In this document: positions 1-6,916 of the stretch, one piece after another | Layout: each line of letters opens with the position of its first letter | Position numbering within the stretch: the first letter of the stretch is position 1 | Assembly: GCA_965219485.1 (NCBI GenBank) | Contig: OZ244774.1 | Coordinates: 558,001-622,000, forward strand | DNA: 64,000 nucleotides | Source: UBA8337 sp937907245 | Lineage (GTDB): Bacteria > Pseudomonadota > Alphaproteobacteria > RS24 | Direction of reading: 5' to 3' | The notes under the pieces: model-generated | Told to the model about the DNA's origin: nothing | Databases searched by the model: none | The model's input: only the letters and a program-made list of their open reading frames with translations | Program-made: the position numbers and the translations under genes

Positions 1-107
1 CAGAGCAAACAATTTTGATATTGGCTAGCATAAGGCTTGGGGAGGGTAAAGAAAAGGTAATCGTAAGCTTTTGTTGCTCGTCGTTTGGGTGGACTGGATT
101 TGCTCAA
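1..107. other. Left-edge region without recognised gene
   Basis: AT-rich stretch before the first promoter. I see no convincing reading frame, RNA gene or repeat in it. It could be the tail of an upstream intergenic region cut by the window edge. Confidence 0.4.
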
Positions 108-138
108 TTGACTTGATAGGAGAAACTCTTACTATCAA
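108..138 (+). promoter_or_regulatory. Probable promoter with overlapping inverted repeat upstream of lipoprotein gene
   Basis: A -35-like TTGACT (108-113) is followed after 16 bp by a -10-like TACTAT (130-135). A 7-bp inverted repeat, TTGATAG (113-119) and CTATCAA (132-138) with a 12-nt loop, lies across the spacer and -10, where a repressor could bind. Start of transcription would be about 60 bp before the lipoprotein start. Promoter assignment is by eye. Confidence 0.45.
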
Positions 139-201
139 ATAAGTCTCCAAATTAATAAAAATTAGGAGTCAAAATAAAAACAATAAAAAGTGGAGATTAA
201 A

Positions 202-573
202 ATGAATACGAAAATTTTCTTAAGCACCATCGTTTTGGCAGTAAGCCTTTCTGGCTGCGCTACCTTGTTCGGACCCGATTCTCAGACCGTAAATATTCGC
301 ACGTCGGACAACAAAATGGTTAAAGGGCGACTGACCGACGGAACCCCAGTTAAGATTCCCGGTCCAGTTGTAATTCAAAAAACAGACTCCAATCCAGTGC
401 AAGTCTTTGTCAACAAGCGAGATTGCTCGCCTGTCACAAATGTTACTCGCTCATTGGAACCAGCATTTTGGGGAAATTTAATTAGTGGTGGCCTTCTGGG
501 TTCAGGCACAGATTATATTACCGGTAAAATGTGGAACTATGCGTCAAACGTGACCGTGATTTGCCGCGGTTAA
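202..573 (+). CDS. Small outer-envelope lipoprotein A
   Basis: 123-residue protein with a short signal peptide ending in a lipobox (Leu-Ser-Gly-Cys, lipidated Cys near residue 19), so it should be diacylated and membrane anchored. The mature part is a small domain with paired Cys, a run of Val/Thr-rich strands and a Gly-rich GGLLGSGTDYITGKMWNY segment near the C terminus. This resembles a loose family of proteobacterial lipoproteins with a GAxxDxxTGxxxxY ending; the function is unknown to me. The ATG at 202 is chosen over an in-frame GTG at 190 because GGAG at 192-195 sits at proper spacing for 202. It is paralogous to the next gene, sharing the LTDGTPVKIPG-like core and the GKMWNY motif. A terminator follows directly. 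Confidence 0.75.
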   Translation: MNTKIFLSTIVLAVSLSGCATLFGPDSQTVNIRTSDNKMVKGRLTDGTPVKIPGPVVIQKTDSNPVQVFVNKRDCSPVTNVTRSLEPAFWGNLISGGLLGSGTDYITGKMWNYASNVTVICRG

Positions 574-588
574 GGGAATAAAATACAT

Positions 589-625
589 GGGGAGGGCACC
601 AATGTGTGCGCCTCCCCAATTTTTT
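589..625 (+). terminator. Rho-independent terminator after lipoprotein A
   Basis: GGGGAGGGCAC (589-599) pairs with GTGC and CCTCCCC (606-617) with one bulged G and a 6-nt loop, followed by six T (620-625). It separates lipoprotein A from lipoprotein B, so B is probably reached by read-through or has its own weak promoter. Confidence 0.85.
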
Positions 626-636
626 GGGATAAAAAA

Positions 637-1032
637 ATGCAAAAAATAATAAAAAATCTTGGCCTTATATTCTCGGTAGGATTTCTGATGGCGGGCTGTG
701 CGACCATGCTGGGCGAGGATTCTGAAATTTTAACCGTCCGCGCTTCGAATGACGCAACTTTTGAAGCAAGGCTCTCTGACGGAACCATTTTTAAGGTTCC
801 CGGCGATGTCGAAATTGTAAAGATAAACTCCCACCCAGTAAGGATTCATGTCGATAATTCTGACTGTTTGCCCACCACCACAGTCGATAGGCAGATAAGT
901 GGCGAGTTTGTGTGGAATATCCTTGGGGTTACCTCCTCAAGTGGCATTCCTTCCAGCCCTGCCCTAGACTATCTGAACGGAAAGATGTGGAACTATAGGG
1001 ATAATTTGGTCATCCGGTGTAACCTTAATTAG
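637..1032 (+). CDS. Small outer-envelope lipoprotein B (paralogue of A)
   Basis: 131-residue protein with a lysine-containing signal peptide, hydrophobic core and lipobox Met-Ala-Gly-Cys. The mature domain is alignable by eye with lipoprotein A: CATMLGEDSE start, LSDGTIFKVPGDVEI core, a conserved internal Cys and the DYLNGKMWNY motif near the end. The start is placed at ATG 637 because the upstream in-frame codons lie inside the terminator hairpin at 589-617. It lies 11 bp before the Lnb/DUF4105-type gene, which suggests a transcriptional pair. Function unknown; a recent tandem duplication is the simplest origin. Confidence 0.72.
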   Translation: MQKIIKNLGLIFSVGFLMAGCATMLGEDSEILTVRASNDATFEARLSDGTIFKVPGDVEIVKINSHPVRIHVDNSDCLPTTTVDRQISGEFVWNILGVTSSSGIPSSPALDYLNGKMWNYRDNLVIRCNLN

Positions 1033-1043
1033 TTCTAAAATTG

Positions 1044-2828
1044 ATGCATTTCTTGATGTCGGTTTTACGACTTAACTTTCTGGCATTATTTGTATGCTCA
1101 GGCTTAGTGCAAGCGCTGGACCTGTCGCCTCCAGACGTCTGGTCAGGGATTGTATCCTTGCCGACGGACACAAAATACGGCGTGGAGGCGTCTTGGCCAA
1201 ATAGGCATGAAGTCGCCCTGCAGAAAAAGCTTTTTAATGAGTATGACGAGCGGTTGAAAGTCGGTGATAATGACTGGGTCTGCAACTTTCCAGCACGAGC
1301 TCATATTGTTGCGCGTGCTACAGGCCGAGACCCGAGTGCTTTATTGTCTGACTGTGGCGAACTCCAAGAATTTTTGGCCCGCGTACCGTTTGATAGGCTG
1401 TCGCTTGTATTTGCTTCGGAACAGCTGAATGCACCTGCGTCCATTATGGGCCATTCTTTCTTGAAGATGGAGGGGCTTAACGAAGATGCAGAAAATGTTT
1501 CCTACGCCATTTCTTTCTTTACCAATATTAACACTTTCAATCTTCCTGGGTTGCTTACAAGCATCCTCTTTACGGGGCGAGATGGCCATGTAGCCCTCGG
1601 CCCGTATGAGCAAATGATTATTGATTATGTCGATGTTGGGGAGCGCAGCATTTGGGAAGTCGAAATTGAGATGACTGCAGAATCCCGTCTTTTGACCCAG
1701 CTTCATATTTGGGAGCTAAGGCTGGCTGCGCCTGAGTATTTGTTTATTTCCTTTAATTGCGCCACCTTTCTGGATCGACTGCTTGCGATCGCAAGTTCAG
1801 GTGGCTACGAGCGGGCTAAGCGTTTTGTAACGCCAATAGATTTGTTTAAAAAGGCGTCGGCTATCTCGCAGCAACAGACCAAAGCAGTGCCCTCTAGGGA
1901 TTGGGTCTTCCGATCGCTCGGCGGCTCGTTGGGGTTTCCAGCCTCAGACATAGAAAAGACCCTGACGAAGGACGGTGCGCCCAATCAATATGGTGATTTT
2001 TCTCCAAATGAATTGGTGTTCGCACAGGCATTGAATGAGGACCTGTTTTCAACCAATAAAATTACGCAAGACAGAGCCTTGGAAAACCATCGAGGCTTAG
2101 AGCGTGCGTTGCTTCTCAAAAACATTAACCCAAGCCAGTATTGGCTGCAAAATCATAAAACGCCGTTGAATATAAAACCTGACAGCCAAGTGTTTTCTTC
2201 CATCCAAAAAATCGGCGAGGATGAAAGGTTAAAGATTGGCTACTTGCCAGCAGCACGGCAATTTATGGACAATCGAGATGCTTATTTCGCCCAACAAGAG
2301 AACGTGTTAGCGCAGGTCACCATGTCGGTAGATATGCAAGACGATGATGTCCGGTTAGAAGAGTTCGTGGTCTTGTCTCTCAAGTCTGTTGTGCCGAAAC
2401 AAAAATATTCCGATGCGTATTCGTTCAAGTTTGACTTCAGCGCTCGGCGTTTTGTCGACGGTGCGCTGCAACGCCCATTGACAGCCAATCTTGGCGGTGC
2501 CTATGGGGTTGGGTTTTCTTTATCCCCTGATGTGACGGCTTACGGCTTTATGGGTGGCGGCGTGAGAAGCAATAAAAGCCATAACACATGGGCGTTCGGT
2601 GAGATTGAAGCAGGTTTGTTAGTCAAACAAGTTTTTGCAACTAGGGGCGCTCTTGTTTTCACTCGCACCTATCCAGACACACAAGAGCACAACGGTGTTT
2701 CGGAGCTTAAGTATGACTTTCAGATGGATTTGGCGCCTTCATCTGCTCTTTGGATGACGGCCGGATATCGAAAGTCGAGCCAGCGCGAAGAAGAGTTTTT
2801 TGAGCTGGGCATCAAGCGGTTCTTCTAG
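1044..2828 (+). CDS. Lnb N-terminal periplasmic (DUF4105) domain protein with probable C-terminal outer-membrane barrel
   Basis: 594-residue exported protein with an N-terminal signal peptide ending around ...LVQA. Residues roughly 75-260 match the DUF4105 family, now named after the Lnb lipoprotein N-acyltransferase: a conserved Gly-His-Ser-Phe (His about 137) and a later Phe-Asn-Cys-Ala-Thr (Cys about 239) are the likely catalytic His and Cys of a permuted papain-like fold. The last ~170 residues are alternating polar/hydrophobic Gly-rich strands ending in Arg-Phe-Phe, as in outer-membrane barrels; that part is inference. Start choice is uncertain: a TTG at 1041 and ATG at 1056 are also in frame and none has a clear Shine-Dalgarno. 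Two lipoprotein genes precede it, which makes an envelope-lipid or lipoprotein-processing role attractive but unproven. Confidence 0.7.
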   Translation: MHFLMSVLRLNFLALFVCSGLVQALDLSPPDVWSGIVSLPTDTKYGVEASWPNRHEVALQKKLFNEYDERLKVGDNDWVCNFPARAHIVARATGRDPSALLSDCGELQEFLARVPFDRLSLVFASEQLNAPASIMGHSFLKMEGLNEDAENVSYAISFFTNINTFNLPGLLTSILFTGRDGHVALGPYEQMIIDYVDVGERSIWEVEIEMTAESRLLTQLHIWELRLAAPEYLFISFNCATFLDRLLAIASSGGYERAKRFVTPIDLFKKASAISQQQTKAVPSRDWVFRSLGGSLGFPASDIEKTLTKDGAPNQYGDFSPNELVFAQALNEDLFSTNKITQDRALENHRGLERALLLKNINPSQYWLQNHKTPLNIKPDSQVFSSIQKIGEDERLKIGYLPAARQFMDNRDAYFAQQENVLAQVTMSVDMQDDDVRLEEFVVLSLKSVVPKQKYSDAYSFKFDFSARRFVDGALQRPLTANLGGAYGVGFSLSPDVTAYGFMGGGVRSNKSHNTWAFGEIEAGLLVKQVFATRGALVFTRTYPDTQEHNGVSELKYDFQMDLAPSSALWMTAGYRKSSQREEEFFELGIKRFF

Positions 2829-2874
2829 TTTACGCTTCCTTAAACTTATCTCCTTACAAGTCTTATTCGTGAGC

Positions 2875-2890
2875 GAGCCCTAGTTGGCTC
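2875..2890 (+). terminator. Weak stem-loop between the Lnb-like gene and bufferin operon
   Basis: GAGCC (2875-2879) and GGCTC (2886-2890) form a 5-bp stem with a 6-nt loop followed by a T-rich but interrupted tail. It could be a weak terminator for the Lnb-like gene; the stem is short. Confidence 0.3.
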
Positions 2891-2953
2891 TTGTCTTCTT
2901 GCGGACTATTGATAAGGTAAAACTGCCTAAAAATAAAAGAAAGGGTATTTAAT

Positions 2954-3256
2954 ATGAAACTTCTATCAACCTCTCTCCTCGTTGCCAGTGCATTCGCTGT
3001 GGCCGTTGGAACTATGTCTGTCACACCTGCTGAGGCTAAGAAACGCGAAAAATGTTTCGGTGTTTCCAAAGCTGGTAAAAATGATTGCGCCGCAGGGCCA
3101 GGTACCAGCTGTGCCGGTACGTCAAAAGTAGATTACCAAGGCAATGCCTGGAAATTTATGAAGGTCGGAAAATGCGAAAAAATTAGCCTGCCAAAACAAA
3201 GTAATGGCATGCGTCGTCATGGTTCGCTGGAAGCGCTAAAACGCGACCCAGCTTAA
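2954..3256 (+). CDS. bufA: Bufferin precursor peptide BufA1 (DUF2282)
   Basis: 100-residue precursor with a Sec-type signal peptide cut near Ala-Glu-Ala (residue 28) and a core with four cysteines (34, 45, 53, 74) in the pattern EKCxGVxxAGKNDCA, GTSCAGTS and GKCE that defines DUF2282. In this family, known as bufferins from Caulobacter, an MNIO enzyme converts Cys residues to thiooxazole groups and the exported peptide sequesters copper. The start ATG has AAGGG seven to eight bases upstream. It is first in an operon with the MNIO enzyme, its partner and a DoxX protein. An unusual RiPP precursor in that the signal peptide acts as leader. The C-terminal tail after Cys74 is longer and basic. The metal specificity here is inferred from the family. 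Confidence 0.88.
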   Translation: MKLLSTSLLVASAFAVAVGTMSVTPAEAKKREKCFGVSKAGKNDCAAGPGTSCAGTSKVDYQGNAWKFMKVGKCEKISLPKQSNGMRRHGSLEALKRDPA

Positions 3257-3273
3257 GTCGACCTCCGACGAAA

Positions 3274-4158
3274 ATGACCAATCTTCCATGCACCGTTGGT
3301 GTTGGTTTTAAGCCGTGTCACTTTGCTGATCTGCTGGCCTCTAAAGGGCAAGTCGGGTGGGCGGAAGTGCATGCTGAGAACTATCTTATGGATGGTGGAT
3401 CCATGCGAGCGCAGCTTTTTGAGTTGCGTTCGCATATGCCCATCTCGCTGCATGGCGTGGGGCTCTCGCTCGGCGGCACAAGCGCGCCGGATGCAGACCA
3501 TCTGGCGCGTTTGCGACGCCTGATAGATGAGCTGCAGCCCGCCCAATTTTCGGAACACCTGGCTTGGTCGATGCATAGCGCCAATGGGCAGGCGACTTTC
3601 GCCAACGACCTGCTGCCGGTGGTCTATAGCCAAGAGGCTTTGGCCCGTGTGAGCGCAAATATTGAAGCTGCACAACAGGCTTTGGGGCACAGAATTCTAA
3701 TCGAAAACCCGTCGTTATATTTGGCGGCCGAGGGTTGCGATAGCGCTGCCGCGGAAACCGATTTCCTCAGCGCTTTGGTGTCACAGTCTGGCTGCGGATT
3801 GTTGCTGGATGTGAATAATATTTTTGTTACCTGCCAGAACCTCGGCTGGTGCTGCGATGATTATCTTCGCGGGCTGCCTCTTGCAGCTATTGGCGAGGTG
3901 CATTTGGCCGGCCATGCCAGCGATGTTGATGCGTCGGGCAACACGGTGCTTATCGACAATCATGGTGGCCCTGTGGCGCCACCTGTTTGGGAGTTATATG
4001 AGAAGCTACTGGCGGTCAGCGGGCCTCTCCCAAGTCTTATCGAATGGGATACGAATGTCCCAGAATGGACGGTCTTACAAGCGGAGTGCGCCAAGGCGGA
4101 AACTATTTTGAACCGTTTCAGCGCGGATAAAGAACATCCAAAGGCGTGTGTCGCATGA
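3274..4158 (+). CDS. bufB: Bufferin-modifying MNIO-family oxidase BufB (DUF692)
   Basis: 294-residue cytoplasmic TIM-barrel enzyme of the multinuclear non-heme iron oxidase family, relative of methanobactin MbnB. The expected metal-ligand motifs occur in order: VHAENY near residue 32, LHGVGLSLGG near 60, SEHLAW near 93, IENPSLYL near 145, LLLDVNNIFV near 176, GEVHLAGH near 208, DNHGGPV near 228 and LIEWD near 257. Family knowledge says it oxidises specific Cys of the BufA peptide with molecular oxygen. The gene starts 17 bp after bufA and its stop overlaps the bufC start by 4 nt (ATGA), so translation is coupled. Confidence 0.9.
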   Translation: MTNLPCTVGVGFKPCHFADLLASKGQVGWAEVHAENYLMDGGSMRAQLFELRSHMPISLHGVGLSLGGTSAPDADHLARLRRLIDELQPAQFSEHLAWSMHSANGQATFANDLLPVVYSQEALARVSANIEAAQQALGHRILIENPSLYLAAEGCDSAAAETDFLSALVSQSGCGLLLDVNNIFVTCQNLGWCCDDYLRGLPLAAIGEVHLAGHASDVDASGNTVLIDNHGGPVAPPVWELYEKLLAVSGPLPSLIEWDTNVPEWTVLQAECAKAETILNRFSADKEHPKACVA

Positions 4159-4922
4159 CCCAGCAAGCTGCTTTTTTACAGGCCTTATTCGAGCCCACGG
4201 CGGAGGTGCCGCGCGGCTTTTCTCACCCTCAAAAAGGCCAGGCTGCCGTCGAGCGGTTTTCTATTTATCGCAATAATGTGGTGGTTTCGTTAAAGCAAAA
4301 CCTAGCGGATGGCTTTCCGCTCCTCGTGGCACTCTTGGGTGACGAGGCGTTTGATGCCTTAGCCGATGATTTCGTGCGCACCCACCCGCCGCGCTCGCCC
4401 TTAATGTTTGCCTATGGCGATGCGCTGCCCGATTTCATTCGTCAATTCCAGCCGTTTGCTGAAGTGCCCTATGCGGCCGACGTGGCGCGCCTTGAGCTGG
4501 CCATGCGCCACGCGGGCCATGCCAGCGATGCGGATGTGGAAACCGAGTTGCAGCTCAGTGATCCAGATACGCAAGGTCTGCGGTTGGCGCCATGCGTGCA
4601 GCTAGTGATATCGGATTGGCCACTGCATGATTTATGGACGTTTTTAGTCGACCGCACAGATGCGCCGCAAGATATGAGCCTCAGTCAATCGCTTTTGGTC
4701 TATCGGACGCAAGATTTTGATATCGAATTAGTGTCTCTGCCTGCCGGAGGGGAGGCCTTTCTGGCCGCTCTACTGGCTGGGAAGTCGCTCTCGGTGGCTG
4801 GTCAAGCCGCACTCGATGAACGAGCGATGGAAGAGGCAGATATGGCTTGGCTTTTATCGCATCTCGTCGGGGCTGGGCTAGTGACCGCCGTCTTTCAAAC
4901 CAAACCAGAAACCAAACTTTAA
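4155..4922 (+). CDS. bufC: MNIO partner protein BufC (DUF2063)
   Basis: 255-residue protein beginning with the DUF2063 HvfC/BufC N-terminal domain: QAAFLQALFEP, then a RFSIYRNNVVVSL motif near residue 36 and a FPLLVALLGDEAF helix. In this family it binds the precursor and presents it to the MNIO enzyme, like MbnC. Start ATG 4155 overlaps the bufB stop by 4 nt; an upstream in-frame GTG at 4146 is less likely. The C-terminal half is less conserved in the family and typically carries a winged-helix-like fold. Confidence 0.85.
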   Translation: MTQQAAFLQALFEPTAEVPRGFSHPQKGQAAVERFSIYRNNVVVSLKQNLADGFPLLVALLGDEAFDALADDFVRTHPPRSPLMFAYGDALPDFIRQFQPFAEVPYAADVARLELAMRHAGHASDADVETELQLSDPDTQGLRLAPCVQLVISDWPLHDLWTFLVDRTDAPQDMSLSQSLLVYRTQDFDIELVSLPAGGEAFLAALLAGKSLSVAGQAALDERAMEEADMAWLLSHLVGAGLVTAVFQTKPETKL

Positions 4923-4935
4923 TGGAGGAAAAATA

Positions 4936-5499
4936 ATGACAAAATTCCAACAATACTGCCGCGATAGCCTATCGCTTTATCTCAAGGTTATGAACCGAAT
5001 AGGGGAAGCAGCTGGCGAATGGTTTATTCCCTTGGCAGCCCGCTTTACGTTTGTGGCCGTCTTGGCGGGCTATTACTGGGCCTCAGCCATGACCAAATTG
5101 GAAGGTGTTTTCACCCCAACGATTGGTGCCTATTACCAAATTCTACCCAGCATCACGCAAGCTGCCGAATATGACACGGACGCGATTTCTCTTTTCTTTG
5201 CGCCCATCGTTTTATTGGGTAGCTGGGCCGAGTTTATATTGCCAGCCCTCTTGCTGGTCGGCCTGTTTACCCGTGGCGCCGCCTTGGCGATGGCGGGGTT
5301 TGTGATTGTGCAGTCGTTAACCGATATTTGGGGCCACGGCGCCGAAGCAGCCACAATCGGCGCTTGGTTTGACCGAACCTCGGATTCGCTCATTCTAGAC
5401 CAGCGGTTACTTTGGGTGTTTGTGTTGGCTGTTATTGTGGTCAAAGGGGCGGGGCGTTTGTCTCTCGATAATTTTCTGAACCTCGACCGAAAACGCTAA
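4936..5499 (+). CDS. DoxX-family membrane protein of the bufferin operon (BufD)
   Basis: 187-residue integral membrane protein with about four hydrophobic segments (approx. residues 30-50, 85-108, 112-130 and 155-173) and the DoxX-type GLFTRGAAL turn. DoxX proteins commonly sit last in bufferin operons; they may help membrane redox chemistry or transport, but the job is not established. A strong Shine-Dalgarno (GGAGG, 4923-4927) precedes the ATG, 13 bp after bufC, so it is the fourth gene of the operon. Confidence 0.82.
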   Translation: MTKFQQYCRDSLSLYLKVMNRIGEAAGEWFIPLAARFTFVAVLAGYYWASAMTKLEGVFTPTIGAYYQILPSITQAAEYDTDAISLFFAPIVLLGSWAEFILPALLLVGLFTRGAALAMAGFVIVQSLTDIWGHGAEAATIGAWFDRTSDSLILDQRLLWVFVLAVIVVKGAGRLSLDNFLNLDRKR

Positions 5500-5516
5500 T
5501 TTTCGCAAAGCTTAAG

Positions 5517-5548
5517 TTGCAAAATTGCAATCTTGCATTTTTGCAGCT
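5517..5548. repeat. Four tandem 8-bp TTGCA-containing repeats before the lysR gene
   Basis: TTGCA occurs at 5517, 5525, 5533 and 5541, exactly 8 bp apart, with variable three-base spacers. The array ends 14 bp before the lysR start and lies between bufD and lysR. The first two units also form a TTGCAA-AA-TTGCAA palindrome. It looks like a multi-site operator for the adjacent regulator. Confidence 0.75.
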
Positions 5549-5562
5549 AAGTTGTTGCGATT

Positions 5563-6495
5563 ATGAAAGATCTTGATTGGGACGATTTACGGTTTTTTCT
5601 CGCGGTGGCTGCAGCAGGTAGTCTGTCGGCGGCTGCCCGCGAGTTAAACGTCAACACCACCACGGTGTTGCGCCGCATCGGCAATTTGGAGGCGGCCCTA
5701 GAAGCGCGGCTTTTTGAGCGCCTCCGCAGCGGGTATACGCTTACGCAAGATGGCACTCGGTTGCTACAATCGTTGGAGCCGGTGGATACCAGCCTTTCGT
5801 CGCTACAAAGAGATTTTCAAGCAGATTCAGGAGCTTACGGTGGTATTGTGCGCCTGTCTGCCAGCGATGTAGTGGCTGGGGGCTTGGTGGGCCCTGCGGT
5901 GCCAAGTTTCTTAAAAACCGCGCCCGATATTGCCCTCGACATCATCACGGATCCTAGTCTATCGGGCCCGGGGGGAGCGCCAAGGGTGATGAATGTGCTG
6001 CGCGATGTTGATGTTGCTTTGCGCTTGGCACGCCCCACGCAAGGCGACATGCTGGCCCGCAAGCTTTGCGATGTGGCTTATGGCGTTTACGCGACGCCTG
6101 CCTACGTAAAGAAATTTGGAGAGATAAATAGCGGTGGCGATTTATCGGGTCACCAAGTCATCGCATTTTCGGAAGAAGAGCGCCCCTTGGGGCCAGTTTG
6201 GTGGCTTTCGCGAGCGGAAAAAAACGCCAAAGTGGTCATGCGCTCGTCCAGCGTGGCCACTCGGATGAATGCCGTCTTCGGAGGCGAGGCCTTAGCCGCT
6301 TTGCCGTGTTTTATTGCCCAACCGCAAACGGGTTTGGTGCAGCTCATTGGGCCTGATTTAGTCGGCAACCTAGAGTTATGGCTGCTCACCAGAGCTGATT
6401 TGGCGCGCCTTGGGCATGTCCGAACTGTGATGGACTTCCTAATTCAGCACGTCAGCGAACGCGCGGCCGCTTTGGCGGGGCGAGAGGCCAACTGA
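5563..6495 (+). CDS. LysR-family transcriptional regulator
   Basis: 310-residue regulator. An N-terminal winged helix-turn-helix (residues 5-65, WDDLRFFLAVAAAGSLSAAA followed by LNVNTTTVLRRIGNLE) and a periplasmic-binding-like effector domain (about 90-300) are typical of LysR, in the subgroup that often acts on metabolic or stress genes. It follows the bufferin operon in the same orientation with a 63-bp gap that holds the TTGCA repeat array, a likely autoregulatory or bufferin-controlling site. The effector is unknown. No strong Shine-Dalgarno is visible before the ATG. Confidence 0.88.
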   Translation: MKDLDWDDLRFFLAVAAAGSLSAAARELNVNTTTVLRRIGNLEAALEARLFERLRSGYTLTQDGTRLLQSLEPVDTSLSSLQRDFQADSGAYGGIVRLSASDVVAGGLVGPAVPSFLKTAPDIALDIITDPSLSGPGGAPRVMNVLRDVDVALRLARPTQGDMLARKLCDVAYGVYATPAYVKKFGEINSGGDLSGHQVIAFSEEERPLGPVWWLSRAEKNAKVVMRSSSVATRMNAVFGGEALAALPCFIAQPQTGLVQLIGPDLVGNLELWLLTRADLARLGHVRTVMDFLIQHVSERAAALAGREAN

Positions 6496-6630
6496 GACGC
6501 CATCTACTGAGCGCTTGAGGCCTTATCGCTTGGGTCTGAAAAATAGACAAAATGGGGGCTATGGCTTCCAGATGAAAGTGCTTGCCATGGCTGTTTTGCT
6601 TGGATAAACATTATAGATAAGAATTTTTAC
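6496..6630. other. Non-coding stretch between lysR and the leuA leader
   Basis: First part of a 420-bp gap before leuA. I find no conserved ORF here. A TATAGA (6612-6617) could be a -10 for the leader transcript but no good -35 is found at the right distance. Confidence 0.35.
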
Positions 6631-6648
6631 GAAACGAAAATTCGTTTC
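6631..6648. promoter_or_regulatory. Perfect 18-bp palindrome upstream of leuA leader
   Basis: GAAACGAA (6631-6638), two A, then TTCGTTTC (6641-6648) form a perfect inverted repeat 15 bp before the leader peptide ATG. The AT-rich centre and position suggest an operator. The same GAAACG/CGTTTC half-sites occur in front of the Lrp-family gene at 55514-55527. Confidence 0.6.
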
Positions 6649-6663
6649 CAAAAGAGGCGCATA

Positions 6664-6807
6664 ATGATGGCTCAGGCCAAATTTACAAACTCCTTACACA
6701 CACTGCCTTCTGGCGGTGGTGCGAGTTTGCGCGCGGCCTCGGGCGAGAGCAAGAAATTGGTTCGGCCAAACGACTTACTTACCATCCTTCTCCTAACCTG
6801 CCCCTGA
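6664..6807 (+). CDS. leuL: Leucine-rich leader peptide of leuA
   Basis: A 47-codon ORF (ATG-ATG start with AGAGG about 7 bases upstream) whose 3' end holds five Leu codons within eight (tta ctt acc atc ctt ctc cta acc, 6775-6798) and then Cys, Pro, stop. That is the layout of a leader peptide sensing charged tRNA-Leu, as known for leu and ilv operons in proteobacteria. The following RNA can form mutually exclusive stems (CCTG 6797-6800 with CAGG 6815-6818; the stem at 6801-6843). leuA begins 109 bp downstream. The peptide itself is probably of no other use, although it is longer than many leaders. Confidence 0.78.
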   Translation: MMAQAKFTNSLHTLPSGGGASLRAASGESKKLVRPNDLLTILLLTCP

Positions 6808-6843
6808 GATCGGACAGGCCCATGCAAGGCGCGTTCTCAGGGG
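6801..6843 (+). promoter_or_regulatory. Attenuator-type stem-loop overlapping leader stop codon
   Basis: CCCCTGAGA (6801-6809) pairs perfectly with TCTCAGGGG (6835-6843), enclosing a 25-nt loop. The 5' arm overlaps the last leader codons and stop, so a ribosome stalled at the Leu codons and one at the stop would give different structures. There is no U-run after it, so it may be the antiterminator or translation-control arm rather than the terminator itself. Confidence 0.6.
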
Positions 6844-6916
6844 GTGATTTAGGAACCAAACACAACGGCAAATGCCTAAAAAAGCTAGGTAAAAGCCCCT
6901 CTAGAAGGATGATGAA

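Noticed and set aside
604..636. Upstream GTG/ATG-like extension of lipoprotein B
   Set aside because: These codons lie in the terminator hairpin and would push the signal peptide off the N terminus; ATG 637 gives a normal lipoprotein signal.
3253..3690. Minus-strand frame over bufB start
   Set aside because: The bufB motifs on the plus strand are unambiguous and the opposing frame has no support.
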